This document shows, one piece after another, positions 22,893 through 35,921 of a stretch of DNA of 64,000 nt. This DNA is from Cyathus striatus. Taxonomy: Eukaryota > Basidiomycota > Agaricomycetes > Agaricales > Nidulariaceae. The stretch is taken from positions 1,488,001-1,552,000 of the forward strand of contig JAOVFP010000010.1 of the NCBI GenBank assembly GCA_025738555.1, given 5' to 3'. The notes beneath the pieces are model-generated. The model had not been told where the DNA came from and made no database searches. It saw only the letters and a program-made list of their open reading frames with translations. The translations under genes were made by a program, and so were the position numbers. Every line of letters begins with the position of its first letter. The stretch's first letter is position 1.

Positions 22893-23400
22893 CAACAGTG
22901 TGATGTTTCTTTCAAACACACAAAGCACATTGTGACATTACAGATTAAAAATTCAAGCTGAATCCCTACACTAAAAAACTAGCAAAAGTACAGTGCAATT
23001 CCTATTATCCTAAGCTACAAATGATCGTCTAAAACATACAAAACATCAAAAAAAAAAACAGAAAAAAAGCTCATTATCATGACAGAATAAGTTATCATCA
23101 AGAAAGGGCATGTCAAAGTATCATCGCGGAGCTGCAATACCATACCATACCATACCATCTCACCACCCATCCCCTAATCATCAAACTGTCCTGAGTTATC
23201 ACTAACACCCTTCTCACCCCCTTCTCACCCTCCCTACTCCCTCTAATAGTCCTCCTAACCTCTCTCCGCACACCATTCCTCCCAGTCTGATCAGTACGTT
23301 CCCTCCTCCTTCCTCACGCGCTCCCTCCCCCCCTCCCCCACACCTACAGGCACAGAAGGACTCCCATCAAGCGGCGGACTACCAGCAACGAAAGTATATC
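22893..23400 (-). pseudogene. 3' remnant of the four-helix membrane protein gene
   Basis: Matches the 3' flank and C-terminal Pro/Ser-rich coding end of the gene at 39997-41217, including the CCCACACCTACAGGCACAGAAG stretch shortened here to its core words. The upstream exons with membrane helices are absent, so only the end of the gene was kept. A short plus-strand hydrophobic frame near 23600 is not part of this match. Confidence 0.45.
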
Positions 23401-24139
23401 AGGAGCTCAAACGAACCGTAGATACGAGTGTGACAGTATCCTACCAGAAAGACTGGGTACACCAATCGACAAGCACCTATGGTTGTAGCAAGAGGGATTG
23501 GGCGTGCGGAGTAAAGGAGCCTACGAGAGACCTGTTGGCAAGAATACTAGGCCTAGGAAATCGAACACCTTAGAACTAAAGCAAAGCCTCTCGTAGAAGT
23601 CTTCAAGTTCTTCGCCGTGGTCGCCGGTGTCCTACTCTACATCCCCTCGGTGGGCGGTGGGGTGTTCGGCCGTTGTCACGTCTCTAGCTCTCTTCCCGCC
23701 CTGAAGCATCCCGCTACGATGTGAAGCTGGTTGGGATGAGACCCAGTATAGGGACGAAGTCGCATTCGGAGCTGACTTGGAGCAAAAACAAAGCTCATCG
23801 TACTGTACGTTGTGATATCCTATCTCGCCGTCCAGACCCTCACAATACCTTATCGTGCTAACGAGGGTCGCAAGGGATGTAACACATCGTAAGAGGCTGT
23901 CAATAGGCCTGCAGGACGACGCCACAGCGCGAATGGGTGTGGGCGGAACGCGGTATGCACGTGTAGTGAAGTCGAAGGAACATGGAGACAAGGGAGGATC
24001 CCACAGTTAATGTTCCCCAGGAAGCACTTCACGGAGTAAGAGAGAGAGGGAGAGGCCACGATGTAATGCGAAGATAGGGTATCCTGATCAGTGTTCGGCG
24101 TACACGATTGGACGAAAGTGTATCTGCAAGATCAGAATT

Positions 24140-24965
24140 ACAGGCATAACATACGTATTGAAAAAAGAGTACGCACCTCGTCAATCACTATCGAATCTCT
24201 AAATTTCCTCTGCGCACGTATGAGGAATATTGGGGTGGTGGTTCGTGCGAAATCCTAGACCGTAAGAGGTGCACACGGAATTCACTCTTTGGATCAAGAG
24301 TGAAGTCCACTTGCAGGTATTCCCTGCAACCTGTCTCGCAGTAGTAGCCCTACAATTAACAGTCCACCATCCCTGCAAACCGCTCTCCTTATCGAGGGTG
24401 CAACATGCCTGGCACACCCAGCAGCTTTCCCGTTAAACACCCCAACACTCCTCAGAAAATCACGAAGGCAGGACGTGCGTTCAAATAATAATCGGTAATT
24501 GCTGATTCAATAACAGCCGCCGGTGATGGTAGGTTTGGGGATGGAAATGGGGCATCGGTACTGGAGATGTATAATCTGTCGTACTCAATTGAATGGAAGC
24601 TTGGGAGACGAAACCGTAGGCTCGTGCTGCGTGGGTAGGGTGCGCGGTGATGCGTGGCAGTTATTCAAGTTGCTCGTAGGGTAGCGGGGAAGTGAGTGGA
24701 CGGGAGTGATGAGGGGGAAGATACCCCGAGGTAGTTCACCGTGTGGTGCTCTGCAGGGAGTAGGATAGTTGTGGGGAGACAGAAGGTAAGATGTGTTGCG
24801 TCGTTTCGTCACACACAAAGGGACGAACATATGGTTGTAACTATAGTAAAAACTTTTGGCATAGCTGTACGTGTCGAAATGGGGACACCTACCTCATCAA
24901 CCTCCCTCGCATTTCTGAGCCTTCCCCTACCCAGAAAGTTTTCGAGGAACACCGATAGCCGTTAG
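24140..24965 (-). pseudogene. Decayed paralogue of the unrecognised gene at 42915-43976
   Basis: Amino-acid level similarity persists over broken frames, for example GELPRGIFPLITPVHSLPRY here and GELARDIFALIVLVHSLSRY in the intact copy. The second intron is conserved (24129-24178 region). Damage includes loss of the start (GTG for ATG near 24947), a destroyed acceptor of intron 1 (ACAAC for ACAG), and a one-base loss in the SYVRR region near 24205. Confidence 0.6.
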
Positions 24966-25395
24966 CGTGGCGTCCCGCACTGCACAAGCTCCTCATAGCA
25001 AGAGATAAGCCCTGCACTCGTGTTAGACCTTTATGTAGACTTTATCATCCCCCTTTTGCCCACCTTTCATTCACTCTATCTGTCCTCAACTACTCATATC
25101 CTACGGGCCACCACCTGCGGTACGTCGTACCAGCAACCAACCCTACCATTGCCCCGACTGTGGATTGAACACAGCCCCTGTTGGGGATGTTCGAGCCTCC
25201 TGCTGAACGCTGGGTGCTCAAACCAACATGGTTAGGGTTATTGAATAAGGAATTCGGGAGCTCGGCGATGGTGCCAATGACGGTTCCAGTTGGGATTTTA
25301 CACGCGTAGCGCGTCGAAAGAGGCCGCCAGGAGGTATGAGTGTACGAAGCATTAGGCGTAGGTGGGGGTTGGAGGGACAATGTAGGCGTACTGGG

Positions 25396-27283
25396 GACGG
25401 TCCTTGCTCTCCCCCACTATGACATGTCACGTGACTTTTCAAACCGGGCCAAACGATTACCGGTGCCGCTGTCATAGTTGTGGGTTGCACTCTGGTTGCA
25501 CTTTCAAATCGTATACTTATTATTACTGCACATGACTATATATAAATACATACATTACATGTGTAATATATACTGCTCTGAAATGTTCTTACAGTACTAC
25601 TATGGTGCACGTCACTTAGTCACCGCTACTTTTGTGCAAGGAAATGTCACCTGATATTTCTCACGCGAAATGACTCCAATTTCTTATTCCTCTTGTAGAA
25701 ATGCTTGTTTTGATGAACGGAATAATTCTGCTAAACAGTTTGTCAAAATTCCCAAAACTGAGTGAGTTATATTTTTCACACATGCCAGATTTTGCCGGAT
25801 TACTATATTGGGAAGGCAATTACTATAAATGGATATGATTAGTCATCAATCTTATGCGTCGAAATTTGTCAAGGAAGCTACGGAACTACTACATTGCACC
25901 ATACGATCTACTCCATTAATGAAATAGTGATATTATACAGCTAAATGGACTCTCAAAACCTTCATAAAGTTGAAGAAAACAAGTCAAAATTTTTCAAATT
26001 TTTTCGCGGACCATTTTTGCCACTGCACAAAACTAGCGGTGACTAAGCGACGTGCACCATAGTAGAAGTCAAGTGGAAGTGTAACTGACTTTAAAATAGA
26101 TTGCATGCAAATCGTGCGAGTGAGTTATTTTTGTTGCTCAGTGGGCCTTGGGTGGAAAAACATCGCAAAACTTGTTGATCTATCCTATGTCAATGGCCTT
26201 TCCACTCTCAATGAGTTCATCTGCTTTTCCTTCTCCAAACATGCATCTATCAACCGTAAAAGTGATGTCCCAGTTGAATCCAAGGCTAGCAACACCCTCT
26301 GATCACCAAACTGCAAGTCGTTGAGACGTCCGTCCGACATGGGTGATCTAAGGTGATAAGGACAGGGTTAGAGTGGAAAGGTAAGGGTGTGCAATGTGAC
26401 GAGAGAGAATGAACTTCGAGATGAAGTTCTAGCGTGATGAGAGACAATAAGGGTGCAGAAATCGAGAACGTAGAGAGTGTTGAGGCGGCGTAGTAAACTT
26501 GGAGTTCGAGTACAAGATGGTGAAAAACTTGATTAGGGGAGCTGTATAAAATACAGCACCTTATATACAGAGTAAAAGCAATTAATCCTAAAATGTAAAG
26601 TTACCACAGAACACAGGTGAATGAAGATCTCCGATTAAGGAATGGGGATTGAATTAAATAAAATAGCTGAAAAACAAAGAAAGAATGGGACATAAATTGG
26701 GGGAGTTCGTTTTGAGGGATAGTGTCGAGTTACTGTCAAAGTTCGGGGTCTGGTGTTGTTGGCAGTGCCGGAGAGGTCTTGACATGTCGAAATGCTCCTT
26801 GGAGTTGGGTATAATGTCGGGACGGTGCACAAAGGTGTATATTTTTGAGGATAGGACAGGGGGAGTGAGCGGGGAGCTGAGGGTAGGTTGAGACACGAGT
26901 GGAACACATATGGAAGCGTCACTCCAATGTGATCTTGATGATTACGTAATACATTCTTGAACGTCTTGAGATACTGAATGTATTGAGTTTCGCAGCACAG
27001 GCAGTTTGCCTGCTCTACGTTATTTAAGGAATTACATGTAAGAGTGTCAACGCGACGAAGATTTTAGACTTGCAAAAAAATTCACCTCATTGGGGTTGAA
27101 CTCAAGCGGCTACACATAGTTTTATGTACTCGTATTTTTGATCCACTGTACCGCTAAACTACTCGGCTGTACGAAATTGTAAGCTGTGTACAGTAAAGTA
27201 AGGCACAGAGGAGCACCGCGCGAAAATATTTCCACATATGGAAATATCACGTGGTGTCATAGTGGGGGAGAGCAAGGACCGTC
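25396..27283. mobile_element. 1.9-kb TIR element flanked by 19-bp direct repeats
   Basis: Ends are inverted repeats of about 29-38 bp starting GACGGTCCTTGCTCTCCCCC. A perfect direct repeat ACAATGTAGGCGTACTGGG flanks it (25377-25395 and 27284-27302). The paralogous duplication at about 44407-44425 shows one uninterrupted version of this site, proving insertion. No convincing gene lies inside. A separate MITE (25600-26062) is nested within. A 19-bp duplication is unusually long for a TIR element. Confidence 0.7.
25600..26062. mobile_element. MITE-A, complete copy (463 bp)
   Basis: Inverted ends CTATGGTGCACGTC(A/G)CTTAG continuing to TCACCGCTA, flanked by TA on both sides (25598-25599 and 26063-26064), as for Tc1/mariner-mobilised MITEs. 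No coding capacity. The relative at 2032-4570 contains the minisatellite insert. Confidence 0.8.
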
Positions 27284-27302
27284 ACAATGTAGGCGTACTG
27301 GG

Positions 27303-29020
27303 TGACGTGGCCAATCTTGGTATGCACTATGGCGGTGGATGTGGGGGACTATTCGGAGAGCAATGAACATCGGGAGGCGAATAGGGGGGTTGTAGGAGCT
27401 GCAGAGTTGCTCGGAACGAATGTTCGTGCAGCGGTGTGCTGGATATGGCGGAGGTATATGGAAAGACGCTGGATTGCTGTACTTTCACACGTATAGTCGA
27501 AAATGAGAATGAATGAAGTTATAACTATCCACAATGTCAATACTTCAAATACTGCCATGTATCGCAGAGAAAACATACCTCAGGTTGGTAAATTCCTAGA
27601 GCACAGCGGTTCTCGCCTTCCACCACATTCAGTCCGGTACGTTGAGAAGCCGTGATTACAGCACCATATCCCTGGATCAACTAGGCACGATGGGCTACGT
27701 CCATAGCGATTGCAGTGGTAGGTTTAAGGCTTGACTGGTGGGCTATGTGTCGATACGGTTAGTCAGTAGGCGCCCTCCAGAGTGATAGATGAAGACGAAA
27801 CGGCACGTACATCAGTCCCTATACCGCTTCTCCCCTTCCTTACGCATCCTCAAGAAACGCACTCGCAAGCCTCTTAGCAGATTATCGTCCTGCATCGCGT
27901 CAAAGTTAAGCAAACTACTAGCTTCAGCACGTTGAATCCTACCGGTCTAAATGAAAGCATCCTGCGCGTTCGTGGGCAACGAGGGCGAGTATGTGTTGAG
28001 GCTACAGCGGACTTCGTATCGCAGGTAGTACTTGGAAGAAGAGGTCTAGAGTTGTGGTTAACAAAAATAACAACCGGCTGCTCTGAAGGGACAGAAGGGG
28101 ACAGAGTGTAAGCATCATGGATGCAGATAGTTTGAAAGTTGTCGAAGCGACAGCGATATGTGTGGCGATGCAAAATTCACAGGCCGCCAGGGATAAGCGC
28201 TAATAGAGCGCTAATTCTATACGTGCTTCGATCCTGGCACTGCCAGGTATATCGTTTGTGCATCGTCCTAATAAATAATTTACGATCTTGTCAGCAACTC
28301 GTCAATGCACATTAGCCACGATGAAAGTTGAGTTGACTGATGGTAGTATTTATCACCGTGTATTATTGAAACTGAGATGCTTTTTAGAGATGGAGTTGTT
28401 ATGTGGCTCTACTAGTATGTGGTCTGTCTCCCACTTTCTCCCTCTCCCTCTTTCCACCCTCCTCCCCTCCTTGTTTTGAAACCATATACTAATACCCACA
28501 TGTAACCGACATAATAGCTGACCTAATTCTAATCATGGCCTCACTCTCGAGTCTCAGTCGTTCTCGGAATACATCCCAGAAAGTACTGTACCAATCTAAT
28601 TTGAATTAAATCAATTCGGCTTGATTTGTACAGTACTTATACTACTTACTTCAAAAAGATTAACTGACCTTGCCGAGTTAAGAGCTCTCTTGGAGTTCTC
28701 GTTCTAAACATGTTCCCGGTGCCGATAGATGGAACATGATAACGTGAATATTTACGTAGGGAATATACATATATCTGAATGAAGTTAATTCCCAAAACGA
28801 AAATGAAAATGAATAAAAGGACAGAATAAAAATAAGAACGAGGCGGTACTGCGATACTCATCAAGTGATGGTTACCCATGAGAAATGTCAAATGTAATTC
28901 CAGAGTGCTAAGAATAGAAAGGTGCGCCAATTGAGGTATATAAGTGTTGTCTATATAGACCAGCTTGAGCCGTCTGGCCCATCAGCATCGAACAGTTACC
29001 GTCAATAGCGAAGCCTATTA
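27303..29020. other. Duplicated non-coding stretch upstream of the NB-ARC pseudogene
   Basis: Matches 44426-46040 with many substitutions and small gaps. It lacks the MITE-B insertion seen at 44627-44980, so it offers an empty site near 27505. TATATAAG at 28938 corresponds to the promoter of the intact paralogue at 45953. Confidence 0.5.
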
Positions 29021-29026
29021 CTCAAC

Positions 29027-31872
29027 ATACCATTCAAAAATGCGCACAACTTTAAAATTAAACGTGTTGAAATGAATGACATAAAAATTGATGCCCCGAT
29101 AAATAATGTAGTTTACCAAATCATTTTTTAAACACTTTTACTGATATTACTCAAATTTCAGAATATATACAATCAGCCAAAGGATGAAGAACTTTCTCCA
29201 CTTCGGACTACAGCTGCTTGTACCTCTCAGAACTTTGTTGGGCAACAGGTGTATCTGAAGAGACTTCATCAACATTTTTCAAGAGCATATACTACTGAGA
29301 GAAAGATGTTCCTTCTATATGGAATGGGTGGCATTGGAAAAACTCAGATTTGTTTGAGGTTTATAGATGAGAAGGCTGGCCAGTAGGTCTTTCTCCAGTT
29401 CTCCCAATTACTGAATTAATAATATGGAACAGATATGTGAACATCTTTTGGATTGACACAACATCTGAGGATACAGTCATTCAAAGTCTCAAAGAAATAT
29501 ATAAAAAGATATCAACTGCAGGAACTTCAGCATCTTCATTCTCTTCAGCAGTGGCTCTAAATCAGATTTCTAGCCTTGAATATGAATGGCTTATAATCTA
29601 TGACAATGCTGATGGCTCTCCTGAACTGGTTGAAAAGTATATTCCACCTGGACACATGGGGAATATTTTGATTACAAGCAGAAATCCTGCACTTGGCAGA
29701 ATTACTTCACATGAAAATTCAATGGAAGTATCTGTAATGAGTGAAGAAACAGCAATTGAGCTGCTTTTTAAAGCAGGTGGAATTGTTAAGAATACAAAAG
29801 ACTTGAATGAAGCAAAAAGTTCAAAAATTACATTATCTTTCATTGGCTATTGATATGGCTGGAGCTTATATGGCTCAAGTACATCATGGAATTAATGATT
29901 TTATTAAAGTCTATGACAGGTTCAGACCAAAGATATTGAATCATGACAAATTTAAAGGTGCATCAGGATATAACAGAACAGTGTATAAAACATGGGAGAT
30001 TTCATTTCAAAAAATATTGGAGGATTCAATTGATGATGGAAATAAAGATAGGGCAGCAACAGCACAATATGCAATAACTCTTATAAATATCTTTGCATTT
30101 TTTCATTATGAAAAGATATCAAAGTCAATATTTGAAAGAGCTGCAATGTATTTTCCAATACACAAGAAGTATTATGAAGGTATTGATTTACCTTCATATC
30201 TACCATCCATGGATGTGTCAATTTTAAATGTGAATGAATGTGGTGAATGGGATGAATGGCTATTTATGAAAAGTGTTGAATTGCTTCTTTCATTTTCATT
30301 AATGAATAAGACTAAGATAAAATCTCTGTACAATATACATCCACTGGTACAGACATATTGTCAAGATAGGTTATCAGTGATAGAAAAACAATTGTGAATA
30401 CTAAATGCTAGATCAATATTAGTAAGCTCTGTTTGTACTGAGGATACAACTGCAGAATATATCTATATGAACAATCTCCTACCACATGTTATACAAAATT
30501 TATTTCATGATGATAAAATAATTAATTCCACATACTATAATGATATTTTCAGTATTTTAGCAAACATACTAAAGAAATGTGGCAAATATAATATGGAAGG
30601 AGTGTATAGATTAAGAGTTGCATTAACATATTTGGAAAAGCTTGTGGGATATCATGAAAATTTGATTGATAGCTTAATAATCAATGAAAACATGTGGTTG
30701 AATATAGGTCAAAAGATTAACACAGAAAAGTTTCATTACAGTAACATGGTACTCAGTGAACTTTATTACTTATCAATTTCGTATTGGAACCAGGGTAAAA
30801 AAACACATAGTCAATTGCTGATGAACAAAGTTTTGGATATGAGAAAGCAAATTCTTGGCAATGAGCATCCTGATACATTTCAGAGTATGGCCAGTCTTGC
30901 ATTTACATACAATGATCTTGGTAAACATAAAGATGCTGAACAGTTGGAAATCGAAGTTTTGAATATGAGAAAAAAATTCTTGGCAATGAGCACCATGATA
31001 CACTTTCTAGCAAGGCAAATCTTGCAGCTACATACAGTAATCTAGGCAAATATAATGATGCAGAAAAACTGGAAATTGAAGTTTTGGATTTGAGAAAGCA
31101 AATTCTTGGCAATGAGCATCCTGATACACTTTGGAAAATGGCCAATCTTGCAGCTACATACAGTAATATGGGTAAACATAAGTATGCTGAAAAGCTGAAA
31201 ATTGAAGTTTTGGATTTGAAAAAGGAAATTCTTGGCAATGAGCACCCTGATACACTTTCTAGTATGGCCAATCTTGCAGCTACATACAGCAATCTGGGTA
31301 AACAGAACAATGCTGAAAAGCTGAAAATTGAAGTTTTGGATTTGAGAAAGCAAATTCTTGGAAATGAACACCCTGATACACTTTCTAGTATGGCCAATCT
31401 TGCAGCTACATACAGTAATATGGGTAAACACAAGGATGCTGAAAAGCTGGACATTGAAGTTTTGGATTTGAGAAAGCAAATTCTTGGCAATGACCATCTT
31501 GATACACTTTGTAGCATGACCAATCTTGCAGTTACATACAAGAATCTGGGTAAACATAAAGATGCAGAAAAGCTGGAAATTGAAGTTTTGGAATTGAGAA
31601 AGCAAATTCTTGGCAGTGATCATCCTGATAGACTTTGGAGCATGGCCAATCTTGCAGTTACATACAAGAATTTGGGTAAACATACAGATGCAGAAAAGCT
31701 GGAAATTGAAGTTTTGGATATGAGAAAGCAAATTCTTGGCAATGAGCATCTAGATACACTTCGTAGCATGGCCAATCTTGCAGTTACATACAAGAATCTG
31801 GGTAAACATAAAGATGGAGAAAAGCTGGAAATTGAAGTTTTGGATATGAGAAAGTATATTATTGGCACATAG
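29027..31872 (+). pseudogene. NB-ARC/TPR (STAND) gene, decayed copy
   Basis: Collinear with the intact gene at 46043-50659. Defects are specific. The start is ATA instead of ATG at 29027. A 5-bp deletion near 29817 shifts the frame after NEAK. TGG has become TGA near 30397. One A is missing near 30975 inside the TPR array. The P-loop GMGGIGKT, LIIYDNADG and LAIDMAGAYM motifs remain readable. The array holds only about 8.5 TPR units of 42 residues, against 22.5 in the paralogue. Fragments of the frame remain long (31084-31872), but a full product is impossible without several corrections. Confidence 0.8.
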
Positions 31873-32468
31873 TAGGTATAATATTGTAGTAGTTTACTGC
31901 CAATAGCATAATATAGAAAAAAGGCTAGCAAGCAGCAAAGCCCACAACCTTCTCAGTTCTGATTTTCTCAGATTTCAGGAAGTGCACAGGTAACTCCCAG
32001 GTGTTTTGATGCTGACCCACACCTATACTTGTGAGAACCTACAGATTGTGAATTTCATGATGAACTCAATGTCACAAAAGTTGTAGAAGCATTGCAATGT
32101 ATTAAATATTAATTATCACCACAATATAGTAATAATGCGCTACTCAAGATATCACAATAACACTATAATGCAGTATAAAGTACATGACATAATCCAAATC
32201 ACATTATCACTCTCAAAAGGAATATAATAAACTTTAATGCATTCTCAATACTACATGTAACTTATAACATATATATGTATGAGACCAAGTTAATTGTAAG
32301 ACCTTGCACAGTAGACTACTATTATGTCATAATGTGTTTGGACTTAGAGATATGTTTGTCAAGTCACTTATCTCCATAATCATTGATCTTGTTCATCATC
32401 ACTTTCTCATCAACTGTCTTTCCCTCACCTTATATGCTCATCCAATGCCTTAAACTTCAAGAAAATGC
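31873..32468. other. AT-rich, no gene recognised
   Basis: CG-poor sequence between the NB-ARC pseudogene and the Plavaka relic. The 5' end of the Plavaka element probably lies here, but no CACTA-type end was certain. Confidence 0.4.
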
Positions 32469-35400
32469 TTGGATGAAGCAGATGATTCTGTATGTCACTA
32501 CTGCCATTGTCATTTTAAATCCCAGGGCTTTCACAATCACCTCCAATCATGTGCAAGGGTGCACCATCACACAGTGGCCATGGCAATAATCTCCTCCAGT
32601 GATTCCAAAATGGATATAGATCATGCAGATTATGGTATTGGTGGTATGAATAATGCAGGTCTGGATTATGTAAAATAATGTCTTACCAGAAGATGTCTGA
32701 TATATTTATTTCTTGCACTTATTGAAAAACATAGATTTGATTACACCAGATGAACCACAAGAATTCATTTTGACTGAGTATCACCCATACAGTGGGAAGA
32801 AGTCTATTCAAACACCAATTGAGAAATACACTGGCAGCAATGTTCTTACTGCTGAGAGTATGGATGAGCTTTGGGGAGATTTGAGGCCATGGCATCCATT
32901 TTGCACAGCACAAGATCTTGAATTTGCAGAGAAATGTACAAGGCAGAACTTTAGCAACAATACCAGTCAGGAGTGGTTAGACTATATAAAGAGTCTGGAA
33001 CCCAAAAACTTGAACCTAACATTTTCTAATGTATTGGAGATAAATCATTTCATCGAGTCAGCATCTTCTCAGTTAATAGGGGTAAGATCAGTTGTAACCT
33101 TATTGATATAACTTACTGAAATAGTGTCATTTGTTTGAACAGATTGAGTTTACTGTTCCATACAAGAAAGAAAACTACAAGTATGAAGTCCTTTGAAGAC
33201 CAGTTTGGGATTGGATAAAAGAAGTTATTACTGACCCATCCACATCTCAAAATTTTACATAGTATGCAGAGCAAAGATATCATCTAGTTGGAGACAGAAA
33301 AAATTGATTCTGGAATGAGCCCTGAACTGCAGACAAATTTTGGAGACTACAGGCAAGTCTATCTATGATTTTAATAGATCATGTACTTTATTTCCCAATT
33401 CGGTGTTGGCTATCAGAGTGAGCTACCACAAACAGGTGTTCCAGTATGTCTACTACTCTGGAGTGATAAAGTGAAGGTCTCAGACTTTGGAGGACAAAGA
33501 AGTTATCCAGTCATTGCTTGAATCCTAAATCTCCCCTCTACTATCCATAACTCGAATGGATTTTCAGGTGGCCACATAATTGGCTGGCTTCCAATTGTAT
33601 CTATATTATTTTATTCTCATGTTAGGTGAACTAAACCTTCCATTCAAAGGTCACTGATGATATTGAGAAATCAGGAAAGCACTCATGGGCAAATCATCAT
33701 CACTCCGTTTGGCATGAAGCTATGTTTCTCATTCTTGAATCACTTGCTCCACCAGCTACTACTGGGGAATGGTTTGAATGTGGAGATGAAATTGAGTGAC
33801 AGTTATTTCCTTCCATATTGATACACTCTCTTGATTATGAAGAGCAGTGCTTAACTTTATTTGCTTTCAAGCTTCATAATGTACTCATAGTTGCTTTACA
33901 GAACCATTGTCACATTAAATTGTGGTGTAAATGGAGAGGCAGCATGCCCCACCTGCAAAGAGTGAACAGAAAACTTTTCAACTTCCATAGTTAGTAGAAA
34001 ACTCAGAACAACTATGGCTTACATTAATCTGTGGAATACATCATTGAAATTCAAAGTGGAAGAAAAAGAAAAGTTATACAAATCTCTTGGTCTTATTTGC
34101 ATGAAGGTGTTGATGATTATGTCTTCCATAATCACATCTACTTATAAGTAATTGCTAGAATTGCTATTGGAATTTTCCACATACAGAAGTTTACAGCACT
34201 ATGTCATATGATGTGCTTCATGCACTTGAGATAGGTGTTTGGAAACATTTGTGGAGGTACATTAAACAGTACTTTGATGATGACTGTGATGCATTGGCAC
34301 AAATTGAGAATTGGTAAGACTACATATAATATAATGCTGCACATTGTATTAATAACCTGTTTATTTGAAGTATTGCAAACTTACCACCATGGAGCAATTT
34401 GCAGTCCTTCTCTAATGTGTTTAATATTGATTTTGCAAATGGCAGCAAGTATTCTGACCTTCTGAGAGCAAGTTTTAAATCACCTATATTTTACTCAATG
34501 TCTGATACATTTACAATACTGCAGGTTATCTTACATGGAATATCACCTGAAATATCACAGTCAAATCAAGTTATCATTCAATGTGTTTGCTCCTGGGGTG
34601 TTATTGATAACTATACATGTTTGAGAATGCATACAGAGGATACAATATGTGAGGGGTGAGAAGAGATTAAACAACTCAGTAAATTACTAAAGGTAATTCA
34701 AATTCTCTTGAAGCTGTTTGGTAACTGGTTTATAAAATTTGATTGGCTATTTTACTGCAGCAAACCTCAGAGAAGTATGAATGGACATGGAATATACCCA
34801 AGATACATGCCCTATTTGCCCACTTGTTCAATGATATCAAAGAAAAAGAAGTGACATTGACATATAACACCAAGCTAAATGAGTGGGTGCATGGCCCTTT
34901 AAAGGATGCTGTGAAACGATTTAATGATAGTCAGAAAAACCTAGGACAACAGGTATGCATCATTAAAATATATTTACAAATATATTTTCTCATTTTGTAG
35001 CTTATGAAACAAGAACACCATCAATTTGTTCTTTCAATTATGAAGAGGAGTACAGATGAACTCATGCATATTAGGCAGCAGGAAGAACATTGCATTGGTT
35101 CAAAAGTTCAACACATTTCCTTGTTCGGCAAGCGACCTAGTGGAGAATTTATTCATAACTCTATTCCACCTGAATTAGCAAAAAATCCTGCATTTTCAAA
35201 GTTCTCAAATTGTTTACACACTTATTTATCTCAGAGTTACAGGGAAACAGGAAAGATTTCACCACATGAGGTTATAACTCTGAGTAACCATGGAAAAGTA
35301 CAGTGCTTACACAATTATAAATCATGCTGTGACATTTACCATGCTATAGATTCAACAATTCTATGAGCTTGATGTGAACTGTGTTTCTGAAGAGGACTGG

Positions 35401-35765
35401 ACTGTGTCCCAAAGTATTTTACACTGAAAATTGATCTCTATCACAATCATCTGTGATATGATTGTGTCATGTTGGTCATTGATGACAGCATTGCTTACAC
35501 ATGGCTATTGCTATTATTTGAAGTCATGATGGCAGTTGATGAAAAAAAGCATGCCATGGCTCTTGTTCAATTCTTTGACCCAATCACTAAACCTAACTGG
35601 AAAGATAGAGCAATTGGATTCCGTAGGCTGAGAGAAGTAACTGGAATCAAGGGTGCTTCATTTATTTTTCTGGAGTCTATTGTTCAAGGTGTGTACATTG
35701 TAAAGGCAGAATCCCAACAAGAATATTATATTAATGATTTAGTTGATAATGACATATTACTATGA
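32469..35765 (+). pseudogene. Decayed Plavaka-type (CACTA-like) transposase
   Basis: Segments in order follow the Plavaka transposase plan common in Agaricomycetes. An N-terminal zinc-finger-like CHYCHCHFKSQGFHNHLQSC lies near 32490. A central region shows the CACTA-like core, with LPPWSNLQSFSNVFNIDFAN near 34380-34440. Then come LNEWVHGPLKDAVKRFND near 34885 and a C-terminal part with FIFLESIVQGVYIVKAE near 35660. Spliced-out introns are still visible (for example 34953-35000). Many stops and shifts interrupt the frame, often TGA or TAG where CGA or CAG would fit, as expected from methylcytosine decay. Terminal repeats were not found, and the element is certainly inactive. Confidence 0.65.
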
Positions 35766-35921
35766 CTATGTAGATATGTCTGAAAGCAATCCCAACTCCT
35801 TACCAATAGTTTCCATCAGTTCAAAAAAACTTGATTTATCATACGTTGAAACCAGATCATTGTTAACTGACTTGTCTGGGAAAATTACATTGTTGTATGA
35901 CTGAATGACACCTCAAATACT

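Larger units (their letters stand above)
22893..31872 (+). repeat. Segmental duplication, copy 1 (decayed)
   Basis: Collinear in direct orientation with 39699-50659. Matching blocks are 22893-23320 with 39699-40120, 24080-25395 with 43075-44425, and 27284-31872 with 44407-50659. Copy 1 lacks most of the 40.1-43.0 kb section and holds a 1.9-kb insertion. Each gene in this copy is damaged, while the copy-2 equivalents read cleanly. Confidence 0.8.

Noticed and set aside
30903..31749. Long antisense open frames across the TPR pseudogene
   Set aside because: They are the complement of the 126-bp repeat, which lacks antisense stops in some frames; the sense strand has the real domains.
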